From: Saprospiraceae bacterium
GTDB taxonomy: Bacteria > Bacteroidota > Bacteroidia > Chitinophagales > Saprospiraceae
Length of the DNA stretch: 60,902 bases
Direction of reading: 5' to 3'
NCBI GenBank assembly: GCA_019694255.1
Contig: JAIBCI010000083.1
Location: 1-60,902 of the forward strand
Shown here: positions 50,962 through 59,964 of the stretch, piece after piece
How the letters are laid out: every line of letters starts with the position of its first letter
Numbering within the stretch: position 1 is the first letter of the stretch
The notes under the pieces: model-generated
What the model saw: only the letters and a program-made list of their open reading frames with translations
The model's database searches: none
What the model was told of the DNA's origin: nothing
Program-made: the position numbers and the translations under genes

Positions 50962-51429
50962 TCATTGTTTAAAGCGCTGTCCTGTGGAATTAAAAATCCT
51001 ATTTCTCAAACTTCCAAGGTCCATTTCCAGAAGTTTGTCATAAGACTCTTCAAAATAGTACATATTGGTCCTGGCATTGGCAGCATTTTTCCATGCTGAA
51101 TAAACTGCCCGAGGATACAATAACAGTCCTACCATGACTGCTCCGGCATTCAGTAACCACGCGACCCAAAGATTTCTGCATCCGGTTCTTAACTCCCAGG
51201 CGCCGATCTCCGCTTCCCCCTTCCAGTTGGCCTGATAACCCGTCAATAAGTGATGAATATCGTGCAACCTTGCTACCGTTACACGTGATTGAATATTTGG
51301 TATCGGAATATTTACACCAGCCAACCTGATCTTAAAAAATGTATCCTTATACCCTCCATCGCCAAGCTTGTTATTGTTGAAGAATAATGGAAGTGCATCT
51401 TTTACGAGCAGCTGGTCGGAATATTGCAT
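50962..51429 (-). CDS. Small Coq4-like protein with HDxxH-x11-E motif
   Basis: This 155-residue protein contains His56-Asp57-x2-His60-x11-Glu72 in RLHDIHHLLTGYQANWKGEA. This is exactly the metal-binding motif of Coq4-family proteins, and the surrounding LTGY and GEAE also match. A hydrophobic segment follows at about 87-108 (LWVAWLLNAGAVMVGLLLYP). The family role in eukaryotes and Proteobacteria is in ubiquinone biosynthesis, but Bacteroidota normally use menaquinone, so the function here is open. The gene is isolated, with no neighbour within 300 bp. Codon and motif structure make a real gene likely; full Coq4 proteins are longer (about 220-260 residues), so it is a short version. Confidence 0.72.
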   Translation of the reverse strand: MQYSDQLLVKDALPLFFNNNKLGDGGYKDTFFKIRLAGVNIPIPNIQSRVTVARLHDIHHLLTGYQANWKGEAEIGAWELRTGCRNLWVAWLLNAGAVMVGLLLYPRAVYSAWKNAANARTNMYYFEESYDKLLEMDLGSLRNRIFNSTGQRFKQ

Positions 51430-52351
51430 ACGGTCCTTTTTAGAATGAATTAGATCATTGTAAATGATTCAGAACTAAAAAATAACATCAAAATTGCAAG
51501 ACTTGTTGTCAATGAAAGATGGTATAATATCGATCTGAAAAAATATTTTTTCACCCATATATTTGTGACGGTGATTAAATTGTCTGATTTTCTTAAGCTT
51601 GATTAATACGAACGTCTGAATGATCATTTGGGCTAGTCCTCATGGGTCTTTTCATCCAATATCCGTAATGACATCATGACTTATTTTGAAGCTTGCATAT
51701 CTGATCCCGGAATATCAAACCGGTGAATGTACTTTTCATTTTTTACATAGGATAGGCTCGTTCAATTAATAAATTATTTAATTAACATCATCCTGATTTC
51801 GCCTGGCCTTATACTTCATACAATCAATTTATTCAGCAGCACTGGCATTGTTTTTTCTCACTCCTGACATTTAAATAATAGGTCTGATTAATTAACCGCA
51901 ATTAATATTACAATCCTTTAAGCAAGTATGCAGACCAGAGCTCAACAGTGGTTTTACCGCTTTTCTTCATTTAAGGATGACAAGCACGCTGAGGCCGAAT
52001 TCATTTTAAAATTTGATGAAAGCTGACAATGATGATATATTCGTCGCTTACCAGAGGTCGATTATAATTTTAACAAGTTGAAATTTTGTCTTATTCATAT
52101 TGCTTCGCAAGTTATTCCGACGATGCAAAGCAAGTTGAAGGAATGAAGGTTTTATATAAATAATAATTCCTATTTATTACCCACTGAATATGATCACGCA
52201 ACAGATCAAAATAAATGATGATAAAGTTCTATCTGTCGTCATGCCTCTTTCGCTCATGTAATGTCAACTGTAAAGCCCTTGCTTGAGGTGAAAAATGAAT
52301 TTTTGCAGTGCATTCGGCCAATGCATTTAATTCGTACCTTTGGAATCTGTC
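51430..52351. other. Intergenic region of about 920 bp, nothing recognised
   Basis: AT-rich DNA upstream of the Ig-repeat protein gene. No ORF with a plausible product and no tRNA or repeat is seen. Together with 50669-50961 the Coq4-like gene sits in a 1.7-kb gene-poor zone. Confidence 0.5.
52335..52342 (+). promoter_or_regulatory. Promoter -7 box of the Ig-repeat protein gene
   Basis: TACCTTTG matches TAnnTTTG exactly and lies 9 bp before the ATG at 52352. This implies a very short leader. A TTTG at 52302-52305 is farther upstream than the usual -33 spacing. Confidence 0.45.
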
Positions 52352-55300
52352 ATGAAAAATATTAAATTTTGGTCCTTTTGGCTATTATCGCTGGCAATTT
52401 GGTCCCCGGGTGACGCCCAATGTAATTTTACCGTCAATGCCGGCCCGGATATCAAAGTCTGCAATGCAGGTGATATGAAGATGATGGCGGGCAAGATCAC
52501 AGGACAGATCAGGGAAGCATACTGGGAACCTACAACCGGCCTGGCAGACCCGAAAAATCCTACCACCAAGGTGACCATCAACGGCAATATGGAATATATC
52601 CTGACTGCCAAAGGCACATCTGGCATTAACCTTGTGATCAATGGAGATTTTGAGCAGGGGAAGACAGGATTCAGCACGGATTATATTGTGGGATTTATGT
52701 CTTGCTACGGAGCAGGTTATCTCGATTGTGAAGGAACTTATGATGTCATCACCAATCCACAGATAGGACATTCCGGATTTGCTCCCTGCAAAGATCATAC
52801 CTCAGGCGGTGGCAATATGATGGTGCTCAACGGTGCAGCTGCCTTTCAGAATGTATGGTGCGAATCTGTCCCGGTCATGCCGGATATGGATTATATCTTC
52901 ACCTGTTGGGTCACTGCAGTAGTAAGTGCTTCTCCACCCATATTGCAGTTTAATATCAATGGCAACAGCATTGGACCTGTGTTTAATTCAAGCGGCTCCA
53001 CCTGTCTATGGGAAAAATATGAGGTGATCTGGAATTCCGGATCCAATACACTTGCCGATATCTGCATTCTCAACCAGAATACCGCTTCCGGAGGCAATGA
53101 TTTCGCGATCGATGATATCAGCTTTGTGAAGATCTGCGAAAAAAAAGACACCATGATGGTCAGTGTTGAAGAGATTAACATCGACATCGAAGATCCGGGT
53201 GAGGTGAACTGCGACAGACCACAACTGAAGATCAATGCAAAGGGTTCCTCGCAGGGCAAAAACTGGACCTACAAATGGACCACTAGTAATGGCAAGATAA
53301 TCTCGGGGGACAACACGCTGGAACCTACCATCGAAGGTCCCGGCACTTATGAACTGACGATTTGTTCTGATCTTCCCGGTTGCTGCAAAAAAGCTTTCAT
53401 CGAAATCACCGGTAACATCAAGCCACCTGATCTTACGGTAACGGTGCTGGATTCTATCGGATGCATCAATGATTCAGTGATCATCTATACCAACTCATCG
53501 GTTAATCCCCTCAATTATTTCTGGGAAGGCCCTGACGGGTACATCTCCAACGAGATGAATACCATTGTGTACAAGGGAGGAACTTACACTGTGACCGTCG
53601 TTGATGAATACAATTGCAAGACCGTCAAATCTGTAAAAGTTGTTGAAAGTGGTGACCTTCCCAAGATCAGTATCAGCGGCAATCAGATCAATTGCCAATC
53701 AGACAGTGCAAGACTACGCGCTACTTCTTCCGTCAAAGGTTCGGGTTTTAATTGGACAGGCCCCAAAGGATTTAAATCTTCTTCGGATAGTATTGTGACC
53801 GCAGACAGCGGTGTCTATTACCTGCGTGTCGTAACCCCACAAGGTTGTGTACGAACAGATTCTTTTCGCGTGTTCAGTGACCGCTCCGCACCTACACTTC
53901 GCTATACATCGGATAGTATCAATTGCCTTCGGGACAGTGCCCTGATCAACATCATCACTTCAAGGAATCTGGTCAACGCTGAATGGAAATCTTTCAATCA
54001 GTTTAAAAACATTGACTCACTGCATATCGTGACACGTGTGCCCGGACAGTACATCTTCCTGGCGACTGCAGATAATTTTTGTACGGACAGTCTTCTTATA
54101 ACAATTCCGGCAGATACCGTCCATCCGGTATTTACACCCAAGGAAGATACCATTACCTGTGCGCACCCCGATGCGATACTCTCCTCTGGTTTTAAAGGAC
54201 AATTTAAGACGCTCGAATGGGAAGGACCGAATGGTACAATTGGTCAACAGGACAACATTACAACGCAAACCGGTGGGAAGTACATCATTCGCATTACTTC
54301 ATCGAATGATTGTACCACAGAAAAGGCAATTCAGATTTCAGTAGATACACTTCATCCGTCTCTTAATTTGAATTCAGATACACTGACATGTATCCGCGAC
54401 AGTCTGATGCTCTCCCTGAATGATCTGTACAAGAGCAGTTATCAATGGAGCGGACCCGGCGGATATAGCAGTACATTGCAAAATCCAACGATTCGTGTTC
54501 CCGGAATCTATACGGTTGATGCATCTCTTCAGAATGGCTGTCGCAGCAGCATCCAAACGCTTATTGCGGAAGACAAACAACTGCCACAAATAAGCTATTT
54601 CAACGATACGCTTAACTGCCTTAAAGACAGCACCATCCTTCGTGCAACGGCGGACCAACCCAGTGCACGTTTTGAGTGGCGCGGACCCAATCAATTTGTC
54701 AGCACGCTGAAAGCGCCGTTTATCAAAAATGCAGGTCGCTATATACTTACCGTGACGAATCCCAACGGATGTCGTGATTCCGTAGCCCTGAATATTACCC
54801 TTGATGCCCGCAAACCAGACCTCAGCGTGAACGCTGATACCATCAACTGCATTCGCACCACCGCACAACTTCTGGCGCATTCCGTCAGAGATAGTTTAAG
54901 TTATCTGTGGAGTGGGCCCAATAATTTTTCCTCTACAGACTCTGTTATACAAACGACACAAGCTGGATTTTATAAGATCCGCATCACGGCACCGGATTTT
55001 TGTTACACTGAAGTCACGGTTCAGGTTGCAATCGATACCGCAGCCCCACGATTACAAAGCTATGATGACACCATCAACTGTCTGCAAACACAATTGATAT
55101 TGACCCCGCTTAGTACGGGTAATATGATTACAAATTATCAATGGAGCGGACCCGGTAACTTTAACAGCAATGGTTCCAACCCGCTCATCAATATCCCAGG
55201 TATGTATGTACTGGTGGCCCGTTCAGCCAATGGTTGTCGCGATAGCGCCAGTCTCAACGTTGCCATTGATACCGCAGCGCCAAGCATTACTTTATCTTCC

Positions 55301-56755
55301 GATACCATTACCTGTAGCAGACCCAACGTAGATATTATAGCGACGGTGACCCCGCCCGGATTAACCGGTCAATGGGTAAAACCTGACAATCAAATTGTCA
55401 ATCAAAATCTTTTTAGAACAAGTGATGCCGGCCGCTACCGTTTTGAAGTCACGGCAAAAAATCATTGTCAGAATAAAGCGGATCTCATCATAGCGATTGA
55501 CACCATCAAGCCAGACATCGCTGTACGAGGCGGAACCATTAATTGCAGGGACCGACAGATCCTCATTGAAGGCATGAGCAAGTCTCAGGGCGCACGATAT
55601 GCATGGAATGGCCCTGCCGGATTTGCGTCGAATGCCATGAACAGTATCGTCAGTATTCCGGGAGATTACGCGCTCACCATTACAGCTTCCAATGGATGTA
55701 CCAATAATACCTTATTAAAAGTTGGCATTGATACAATAACTCCTGCATTAACCTTATCGGCAGACAGTATTGGTTGTACAAGACCATTGGCGACGGTACA
55801 GGCCAAGACCAATATTGCCGGTGGAACCATCACCTGGCGCAACGCAGTACTTGACTCTATTGGCAATACAGCCCAGTGGCGAACGGCACAAGGAGGACGC
55901 TATTATGCTGAAGTGACCGATCCGGTTAATTTCTGCAAAACAGTCCGGGAGATCAATGTGATCGCGGATAGTCTGATCATTACGGATATTCAGATTGCAC
56001 CACATTCTCCTTTGTGTGGTCAGACTTTCGGTTCTGCCAGCATCAGTCGCATATCCGGAGGCCATCCTCAGATACTATACTCTCTCGATGGTGGAAATAG
56101 TTTTGTGAATGAGACCAATTTCAGTTCTCTCAAACCAGGCCATTATCAGTTACTGGCGCGCGATCAGCAAGGCTGTACATTCCTGAAGGATTTTGAGATA
56201 TTGGATATTCCGCCCATCATGACTTCGCTTCCGCCGGAGATTGATCTTAAGCTTGGTGAAAACGGGCTGCTCGATCTCGATATTCTCAGCAACCCCTTAT
56301 TGATCAGGACGATTCAGTGGCGCCCAACAGATTTCCTGAGCTGCTCAGACTGCGAAGATCCGAAGACGACCACGCCGGCCGACATAAATTATGAAGTTGT
56401 GGTGACAGATACCAATCAATGTCAGAGCATCCAACGTATACGCGTCAAAGTGATTGATCCGGAAGTGTGGGTGCCCAATGTATTCAGCCCCAACGGTGAC
56501 GGAGTGAATGATTGGGTCTATGTATTTGGTTCCGGAGAAAAAGTAACCAACGTCAGATTATTTGAAATCTTCGATCGGTGGGGCAACAAAGTATTCAGTA
56601 AAGAAAATGTCAGACCCAATGTGCCGGATTCCGGCTGGAACGGTCAGTATCATTCTGAAACCTGCGTTACCGGTGTATATACCTATTGGGCTGAAGTTGA
56701 ACTCATCAACGGCAAGCATTGGATCATCAAAGGTGACGTAACACTCATTCGCTGA
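52352..56755 (+). CDS. Large Ig-like repeat surface protein with gliding-motility type C-terminal domain
   Basis: This 1467-residue exported protein has a signal peptide (1-23, GDA-Q). An N-terminal part contains a jelly-roll-like carbohydrate-binding-type region (about 90-260, beginning LVINGDFEQGKTGF). About eleven consecutive Ig-like repeats of 70-80 residues follow. Each has D-(T/S)-(I/L)-x-C at the start, W-x-G-P in the middle, PGxY, and a second Cys in NGC or FC near the end. The C-terminus WVPNVFSPNGDGVNDWVYVF with FDRWGNKVF is the CHU_C/gliding-motility type B domain that directs T9SS export and surface attachment. SprB-like adhesin roles are known for such architectures in gliding Flavobacteriia. 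The ATG at 52352 gives the signal peptide; a TTG four codons earlier is unlikely. The next gene lies 30 bp downstream. Confidence 0.9.
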   Translation: MKNIKFWSFWLLSLAIWSPGDAQCNFTVNAGPDIKVCNAGDMKMMAGKITGQIREAYWEPTTGLADPKNPTTKVTINGNMEYILTAKGTSGINLVINGDFEQGKTGFSTDYIVGFMSCYGAGYLDCEGTYDVITNPQIGHSGFAPCKDHTSGGGNMMVLNGAAAFQNVWCESVPVMPDMDYIFTCWVTAVVSASPPILQFNINGNSIGPVFNSSGSTCLWEKYEVIWNSGSNTLADICILNQNTASGGNDFAIDDISFVKICEKKDTMMVSVEEINIDIEDPGEVNCDRPQLKINAKGSSQGKNWTYKWTTSNGKIISGDNTLEPTIEGPGTYELTICSDLPGCCKKAFIEITGNIKPPDLTVTVLDSIGCINDSVIIYTNSSVNPLNYFWEGPDGYISNEMNTIVYKGGTYTVTVVDEYNCKTVKSVKVVESGDLPKISISGNQINCQSDSARLRATSSVKGSGFNWTGPKGFKSSSDSIVTADSGVYYLRVVTPQGCVRTDSFRVFSDRSAPTLRYTSDSINCLRDSALINIITSRNLVNAEWKSFNQFKNIDSLHIVTRVPGQYIFLATADNFCTDSLLITIPADTVHPVFTPKEDTITCAHPDAILSSGFKGQFKTLEWEGPNGTIGQQDNITTQTGGKYIIRITSSNDCTTEKAIQISVDTLHPSLNLNSDTLTCIRDSLMLSLNDLYKSSYQWSGPGGYSSTLQNPTIRVPGIYTVDASLQNGCRSSIQTLIAEDKQLPQISYFNDTLNCLKDSTILRATADQPSARFEWRGPNQFVSTLKAPFIKNAGRYILTVTNPNGCRDSVALNITLDARKPDLSVNADTINCIRTTAQLLAHSVRDSLSYLWSGPNNFSSTDSVIQTTQAGFYKIRITAPDFCYTEVTVQVAIDTAAPRLQSYDDTINCLQTQLILTPLSTGNMITNYQWSGPGNFNSNGSNPLINIPGMYVLVARSANGCRDSASLNVAIDTAAPSITLSSDTITCSRPNVDIIATVTPPGLTGQWVKPDNQIVNQNLFRTSDAGRYRFEVTAKNHCQNKADLIIAIDTIKPDIAVRGGTINCRDRQILIEGMSKSQGARYAWNGPAGFASNAMNSIVSIPGDYALTITASNGCTNNTLLKVGIDTITPALTLSADSIGCTRPLATVQAKTNIAGGTITWRNAVLDSIGNTAQWRTAQGGRYYAEVTDPVNFCKTVREINVIADSLIITDIQIAPHSPLCGQTFGSASISRISGGHPQILYSLDGGNSFVNETNFSSLKPGHYQLLARDQQGCTFLKDFEILDIPPIMTSLPPEIDLKLGENGLLDLDILSNPLLIRTIQWRPTDFLSCSDCEDPKTTTPADINYEVVVTDTNQCQSIQRIRVKVIDPEVWVPNVFSPNGDGVNDWVYVFGSGEKVTNVRLFEIFDRWGNKVFSKENVRPNVPDSGWNGQYHSETCVTGVYTYWAEVELINGKHWIIKGDVTLIR

Positions 56756-56785
56756 TTAAGCTCAATTAAGAAAAATAAAATCAAC

Positions 56786-57211
56786 ATGGATCAACCAAAT
56801 CAAATGATCACGGTCACTACACACATCAATGCACCTTTGGACAAGGTCTGGCAATGCTGGACCGACTGTACCCACATCACACACTGGAATTTTGCTTCCG
56901 ACGACTGGCATTGTCCCAAGGCGGTACATGACTTCATGGAAGGAGGCCGGTTTGCCTATACCATGTCCGCTGAAGATGAGAGTTTTAGTTTTGACTATTC
57001 CGGTTTATTCACCAATATCGTTCCACACAAAAGCATTGCGCTACTGCTCGATGACGGTCGCAAAGTTGAAATCTCCTTTGAAGTGAACGGATCAGCGACA
57101 CAAGTAACCGAACGCTTCGAACCTGAACAGGAGAATCCGGTTGAGATGCAACGCATGGGTTGGCAGGCGATACTGGATAATTTTAAGCAGCACGTGGAGG
57201 GAGTTATGTAA
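56786..57211 (+). CDS. SRPBCC (AHSA1-type) domain protein
   Basis: This 141-residue cytoplasmic protein has the START/Bet v1-like fold of the AHSA1 (activator of Hsp90 ATPase 1) subfamily. Landmarks are ITVTTHINAPLDKVWQCWTD, ITHWNFASDDWHCP, MEGGRFAYTM, and the C-terminal QRMGWQAILDNFKQHVE. The AHSA1 name reflects fold similarity and does not imply an Hsp90 function in bacteria; such proteins usually bind small hydrophobic ligands. The gene follows the Ig-repeat gene by 30 bp and may be co-transcribed, without an obvious functional link. Confidence 0.88.
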   Translation: MDQPNQMITVTTHINAPLDKVWQCWTDCTHITHWNFASDDWHCPKAVHDFMEGGRFAYTMSAEDESFSFDYSGLFTNIVPHKSIALLLDDGRKVEISFEVNGSATQVTERFEPEQENPVEMQRMGWQAILDNFKQHVEGVM

Positions 57212-57356
57212 ATAACTTCACTATTATTTGTAACGAATCGGCAAAATAAACCTTGCGGTAAGAATTTTGAATGAATTCTAATTTCAATTTTAGAGTTCTT
57301 TAACCTGGCATTGAATAAATCCTTCCATCTGAATTATAGATCATCATGTCTGTACT

Positions 57357-57383
57357 GGGATTCATGGGATTTTTGGGATTTGT
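57357..57383. repeat. Left array of three 9-bp GGGATTTNT units beside the GxxExxY gene
   Basis: GGGATTCAT, GGGATTTTT and GGGATTTGT follow each other in exact 9-bp register. The array is preceded by ACT (57354). It is inverted relative to the array at 57907-57951. Confidence 0.8.
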
Positions 57384-57450
57384 AAGAAGGAATGTTTTGC
57401 GGGTCAAATGACTTAATTGTCAATACATACAAAGTCATTAACATACTGGA

Positions 57451-57831
57451 TTATGACTTATTGTATTTTTTATTTGTTAATCTATGAAATTCCAAAGATG
57501 TATTTCCAAAATTAATTAATAGACCAATTTCTAAATTGTAAGCTTCCAAATAATTGATGGCTTGAGCAAAATGAACATTTTCTAATTTAGTTACAGCCTT
57601 AAGTTCTACACTTATCAAATTTTCAACCAAAAAATCTACTCTTCTATAACCTACGATTATTTCTTTATAAGAAATTTCCATTTCAAATTCCCGAATAAAT
57701 GAAATACTTCGTAACGCCATTTCCTCCTCCAGACATCTCTGATAAATTTTCTCTTGAAATCCATTTCCTAAAATTCGATGAACTTCCATCGCACAGGCAA
57801 TAATATTATGGGTAAGCTCAGAATGCTTCAT
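57451..57831 (-). CDS. GxxExxY family protein
   Basis: This 126-residue protein carries the family signature G-F-Q-E-K-I-Y in EVHRILGNGFQEKIYQRCLE. It also has the PD-(D/E)xK nuclease-like core VDFLVENLISVELKAVTKL with candidate catalytic D, E and K, then HFAQAINYLEAYNLEIGLLINFG. GxxExxY proteins are of unknown function and are often found in variable loci. The chosen start, MKHSELTHNIIACAMEVHRI (57831), fits the family; the open frame extends 21 codons further upstream. The gene is enclosed by inverted arrays of 9-bp repeats, has no operon partner, and is transcribed toward the SRPBCC gene. Confidence 0.88.
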   Translation of the reverse strand: MKHSELTHNIIACAMEVHRILGNGFQEKIYQRCLEEEMALRSISFIREFEMEISYKEIIVGYRRVDFLVENLISVELKAVTKLENVHFAQAINYLEAYNLEIGLLINFGNTSLEFHRLTNKKYNKS

Positions 57832-57906
57832 AATCATTAAATCATATGTAAATGTATGATTAATAAGCTCAACTTTTTCTATCCAATTAATCAATACTCG
57901 TGTCCT

Positions 57907-57951
57907 ATAAATCCCAAAGTTCCCATAAATCCTTTAAATCCCACAAATCCC
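57907..57951. repeat. Right array of five 9-bp units, inverted relative to the left array
   Basis: On the minus strand, reading inward from the outer end, the units are GGGATTTGT, GGGATTTAA, AGGATTTAT, GGGAACTTT and GGGATTTAT in exact 9-bp register. They are preceded by ACT (57954-57952), as on the left side. The outer ends of the two arrays are 601 bp apart. Confidence 0.8.
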
Positions 57952-57962
57952 AGTCAAGACTC

Positions 57963-59456
57963 TTACATCTTCACCAACTTCCCACTTTGTATCAACTTCC
58001 TCCCATCACCAATCTGATAAAAGTACATCCCCGAAGGCAATGAGCCTACTTCCACATTCGTCTTTCGTCCACCAATTTCTTGTGTTAGAACTAACTTCCC
58101 ATTCTGATCAAAACATCTCAACATATATCTTCTGTCTTGCAGGTCCTCATCATTCAGGTAAATAATTAAGTAATCATCAACAGGATTCGGAAACAGATGA
58201 AATAAGTTCTTGTAATATTCCTTCTCCACATTCACCGCGGTATTACATCCAGGCACTACACATCCGTTGCTGTCCACCTTCACGACCCAGGCCTTGCTGC
58301 TATTATCACCTGATACCCAATTGTATCCAGTTAGATAATATCCTCCATCTTCTGCATTGGCAATGTTGAGAAATACCTCATCGCGATCTTTCCAGCCGCG
58401 AGTGAATTCACGCTTCCAGATGCTATCGCCAGTTGAACTAAGCTTGATTAAATAGCCTTTCGCAGAGCTTGTATCATCATGAGCAACTGCACTTGCGCAT
58501 ACAATATTTCCATATTTATCTTCTGTACAGTAATAATAGTATGTTAGATGTTCATTAAAAATATTTTTTTCTGATACTAGCTTCCCGGATGAATCCATTT
58601 CAATCGAACTAAGCCAAACCTGTGCATCATTTAAAAAAAATGGTCTGTATTTTGCACCAACTATTTGAATATTTCCATTTAATAATTCCTTACAATACCT
58701 TAAATAATATCCATATGCACTTTTTTCTATTTCTTTTCTCCAAATAAAATCACCATCTTTATTAAGTTTAATTATTAATCCCTTAAAATATGATGTGCCG
58801 TTTTTTACTGTACCAACACAATAAATATCCCCGGAGCGAACTTGTATTACATAATTCAGGCCTTCAAGACTATTTGTATCTCTTTTGGGAAAGTGTATGT
58901 ACTTCAGAATATTACCTATGCTGTCTGCAAGTATAAGAATGGCACCATTGTTTTCGAAGTATGCACCACCTGTGGGTCTAATATGAGTGTCTTCACCAAC
59001 TATAGCAATATTTCCATTATTCAATCTCGTTATCTTATAGACTCCTGGATAATTGTTTTGGCTGGTAATAGTTTTAGTCCACACAGTATCCATATTTGCA
59101 TTTAATGTTCCATACATTATTATCCGCTTACCTTCGTCCTTTAATTGTTTAACTCCGCAAGTCAATATTTTATTTCCAACATAATTGGCATCAAGAATCC
59201 AATAAGGATTAAGAGTGTCCAGATATAGATCACTGGATATGACTTTGCCTTCTTGATCCATTCTCAAGAGGCTTTCAGAGAAACCATAATAATTTCTATA
59301 TTCATTTCTAATAAAGCAAAAAACAGAATCCTTAATTTCAATCGCAGGATGATCAATAGTTGATATATTATTCTGATTCGTAGCTATTACCTTATCAAAA
59401 TAATGCTGCGCACTTGTGTAAGTAGCAATTAGTGACAATAAAATTATTTTTTTCAT
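57963..59456 (-). CDS. T9SS cargo protein, intact copy of a duplicated family
   Basis: This 497-residue exported protein has a signal peptide (MKKIILLSLIATYTSA-Q). The body is a repetitive beta-propeller-like region with recurring G-N-I-x-I-V-G and G-D-x-I-W-x-(K/R) units (SLIRLNNGNIAIVGED-type blades, KDGDFIWRKEIEKS, TGDSIWKREFTRGWKDRDEV), similar to secreted propellers of Bacteroidota. The C-terminus (LFPNPVDDYLIIYL to QSGKLVKM) is a T9SS type A sorting domain. A closely similar but truncated copy is encoded at 59965-60801. The terminator of the gene at 59503 lies just before this start, so expression may depend on read-through or on a promoter within the upstream gene. Confidence 0.82.
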   Translation of the reverse strand: MKKIILLSLIATYTSAQHYFDKVIATNQNNISTIDHPAIEIKDSVFCFIRNEYRNYYGFSESLLRMDQEGKVISSDLYLDTLNPYWILDANYVGNKILTCGVKQLKDEGKRIIMYGTLNANMDTVWTKTITSQNNYPGVYKITRLNNGNIAIVGEDTHIRPTGGAYFENNGAILILADSIGNILKYIHFPKRDTNSLEGLNYVIQVRSGDIYCVGTVKNGTSYFKGLIIKLNKDGDFIWRKEIEKSAYGYYLRYCKELLNGNIQIVGAKYRPFFLNDAQVWLSSIEMDSSGKLVSEKNIFNEHLTYYYYCTEDKYGNIVCASAVAHDDTSSAKGYLIKLSSTGDSIWKREFTRGWKDRDEVFLNIANAEDGGYYLTGYNWVSGDNSSKAWVVKVDSNGCVVPGCNTAVNVEKEYYKNLFHLFPNPVDDYLIIYLNDEDLQDRRYMLRCFDQNGKLVLTQEIGGRKTNVEVGSLPSGMYFYQIGDGRKLIQSGKLVKM

Positions 59457-59469
59457 AGTTAGAAAAAAA

Positions 59470-59491
59470 AACAGAGGCCGAAGCCTCTGTT
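59470..59491 (-). terminator. Intrinsic terminator after the 142-residue protein gene
   Basis: Stem AACAGAGGC (59470-59478) / GCCTCTGTT (59483-59491) with a CGAA loop. On the minus strand a run of about nine T follows. It ends only a few bases before the ATG of the gene at 57963-59456 and could act as a leader attenuator for that gene. Confidence 0.88.
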
Positions 59492-59502
59492 GGTTAAATG
59501 AA

Positions 59503-59931
59503 CTATTTTTTTATGCCGCGATTATTTGCAATTACTCCATCCAATGTTGACAGTGTCCCAAAGAATACACCAGTTGGCCAGTCTGAGGTATTAATGTTCA
59601 TATCTGCACTTAATGAATTTATCTTTGCTTGATATAGCTGTTTGCCTTCGGCTGAGTAAATAATAAGATTAACCTCTCTTGACGTCTTATAAACCTGTAT
59701 AGAAACCTTCACATGATCATCAATTAGAGTAGGATTAAAAATAAGCCTTCCTTTATCTAAATCAGTCTCTGTTTGATCTGACTTAGATCTATAACCAATT
59801 CCCTGATTTGTTTCAATTGGAATCAGATAATCCTGATTATAATAGGCCATCAATACTCCTTGTGCAGCATAATTGTCTGAACACTGATTTTTGGGATGCA
59901 TGGGAATATTGAGATCATTTATTTGTAGCAT
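59503..59931 (-). CDS. Small protein with T9SS-like C-terminal domain but no signal peptide
   Basis: This 142-residue protein lacks an N-terminal signal peptide (MLQINDLNIPMHPKNQCSDN). The C-terminal 80 residues resemble a T9SS type A sorting domain: GRLIFNPTLIDDHVKVSIQV, IIYSAEGKQLYQAKI, and a WPTGVFFGTL strand before a basic end. Because T9SS cargo needs a Sec signal, this frame is likely the 3' remnant of a longer gene or an inactive copy. It lies between two members of the duplicated cargo family, 33 bp after the truncated copy, and is followed by a strong terminator. The start could also be at an internal Met (MAYYNQDYLI). Confidence 0.6.
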   Translation of the reverse strand: MLQINDLNIPMHPKNQCSDNYAAQGVLMAYYNQDYLIPIETNQGIGYRSKSDQTETDLDKGRLIFNPTLIDDHVKVSIQVYKTSREVNLIIYSAEGKQLYQAKINSLSADMNINTSDWPTGVFFGTLSTLDGVIANNRGIKK

Positions 59932-59964
59932 ACTTCTTATTGGTTAATCTTTAATTCAGACATC

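Noticed and set aside
49098-52351. Riboswitch or structured RNA in the long AT-rich spacers
   Set aside because: No conserved riboswitch core, long stem or terminator-linked structure could be identified by eye.
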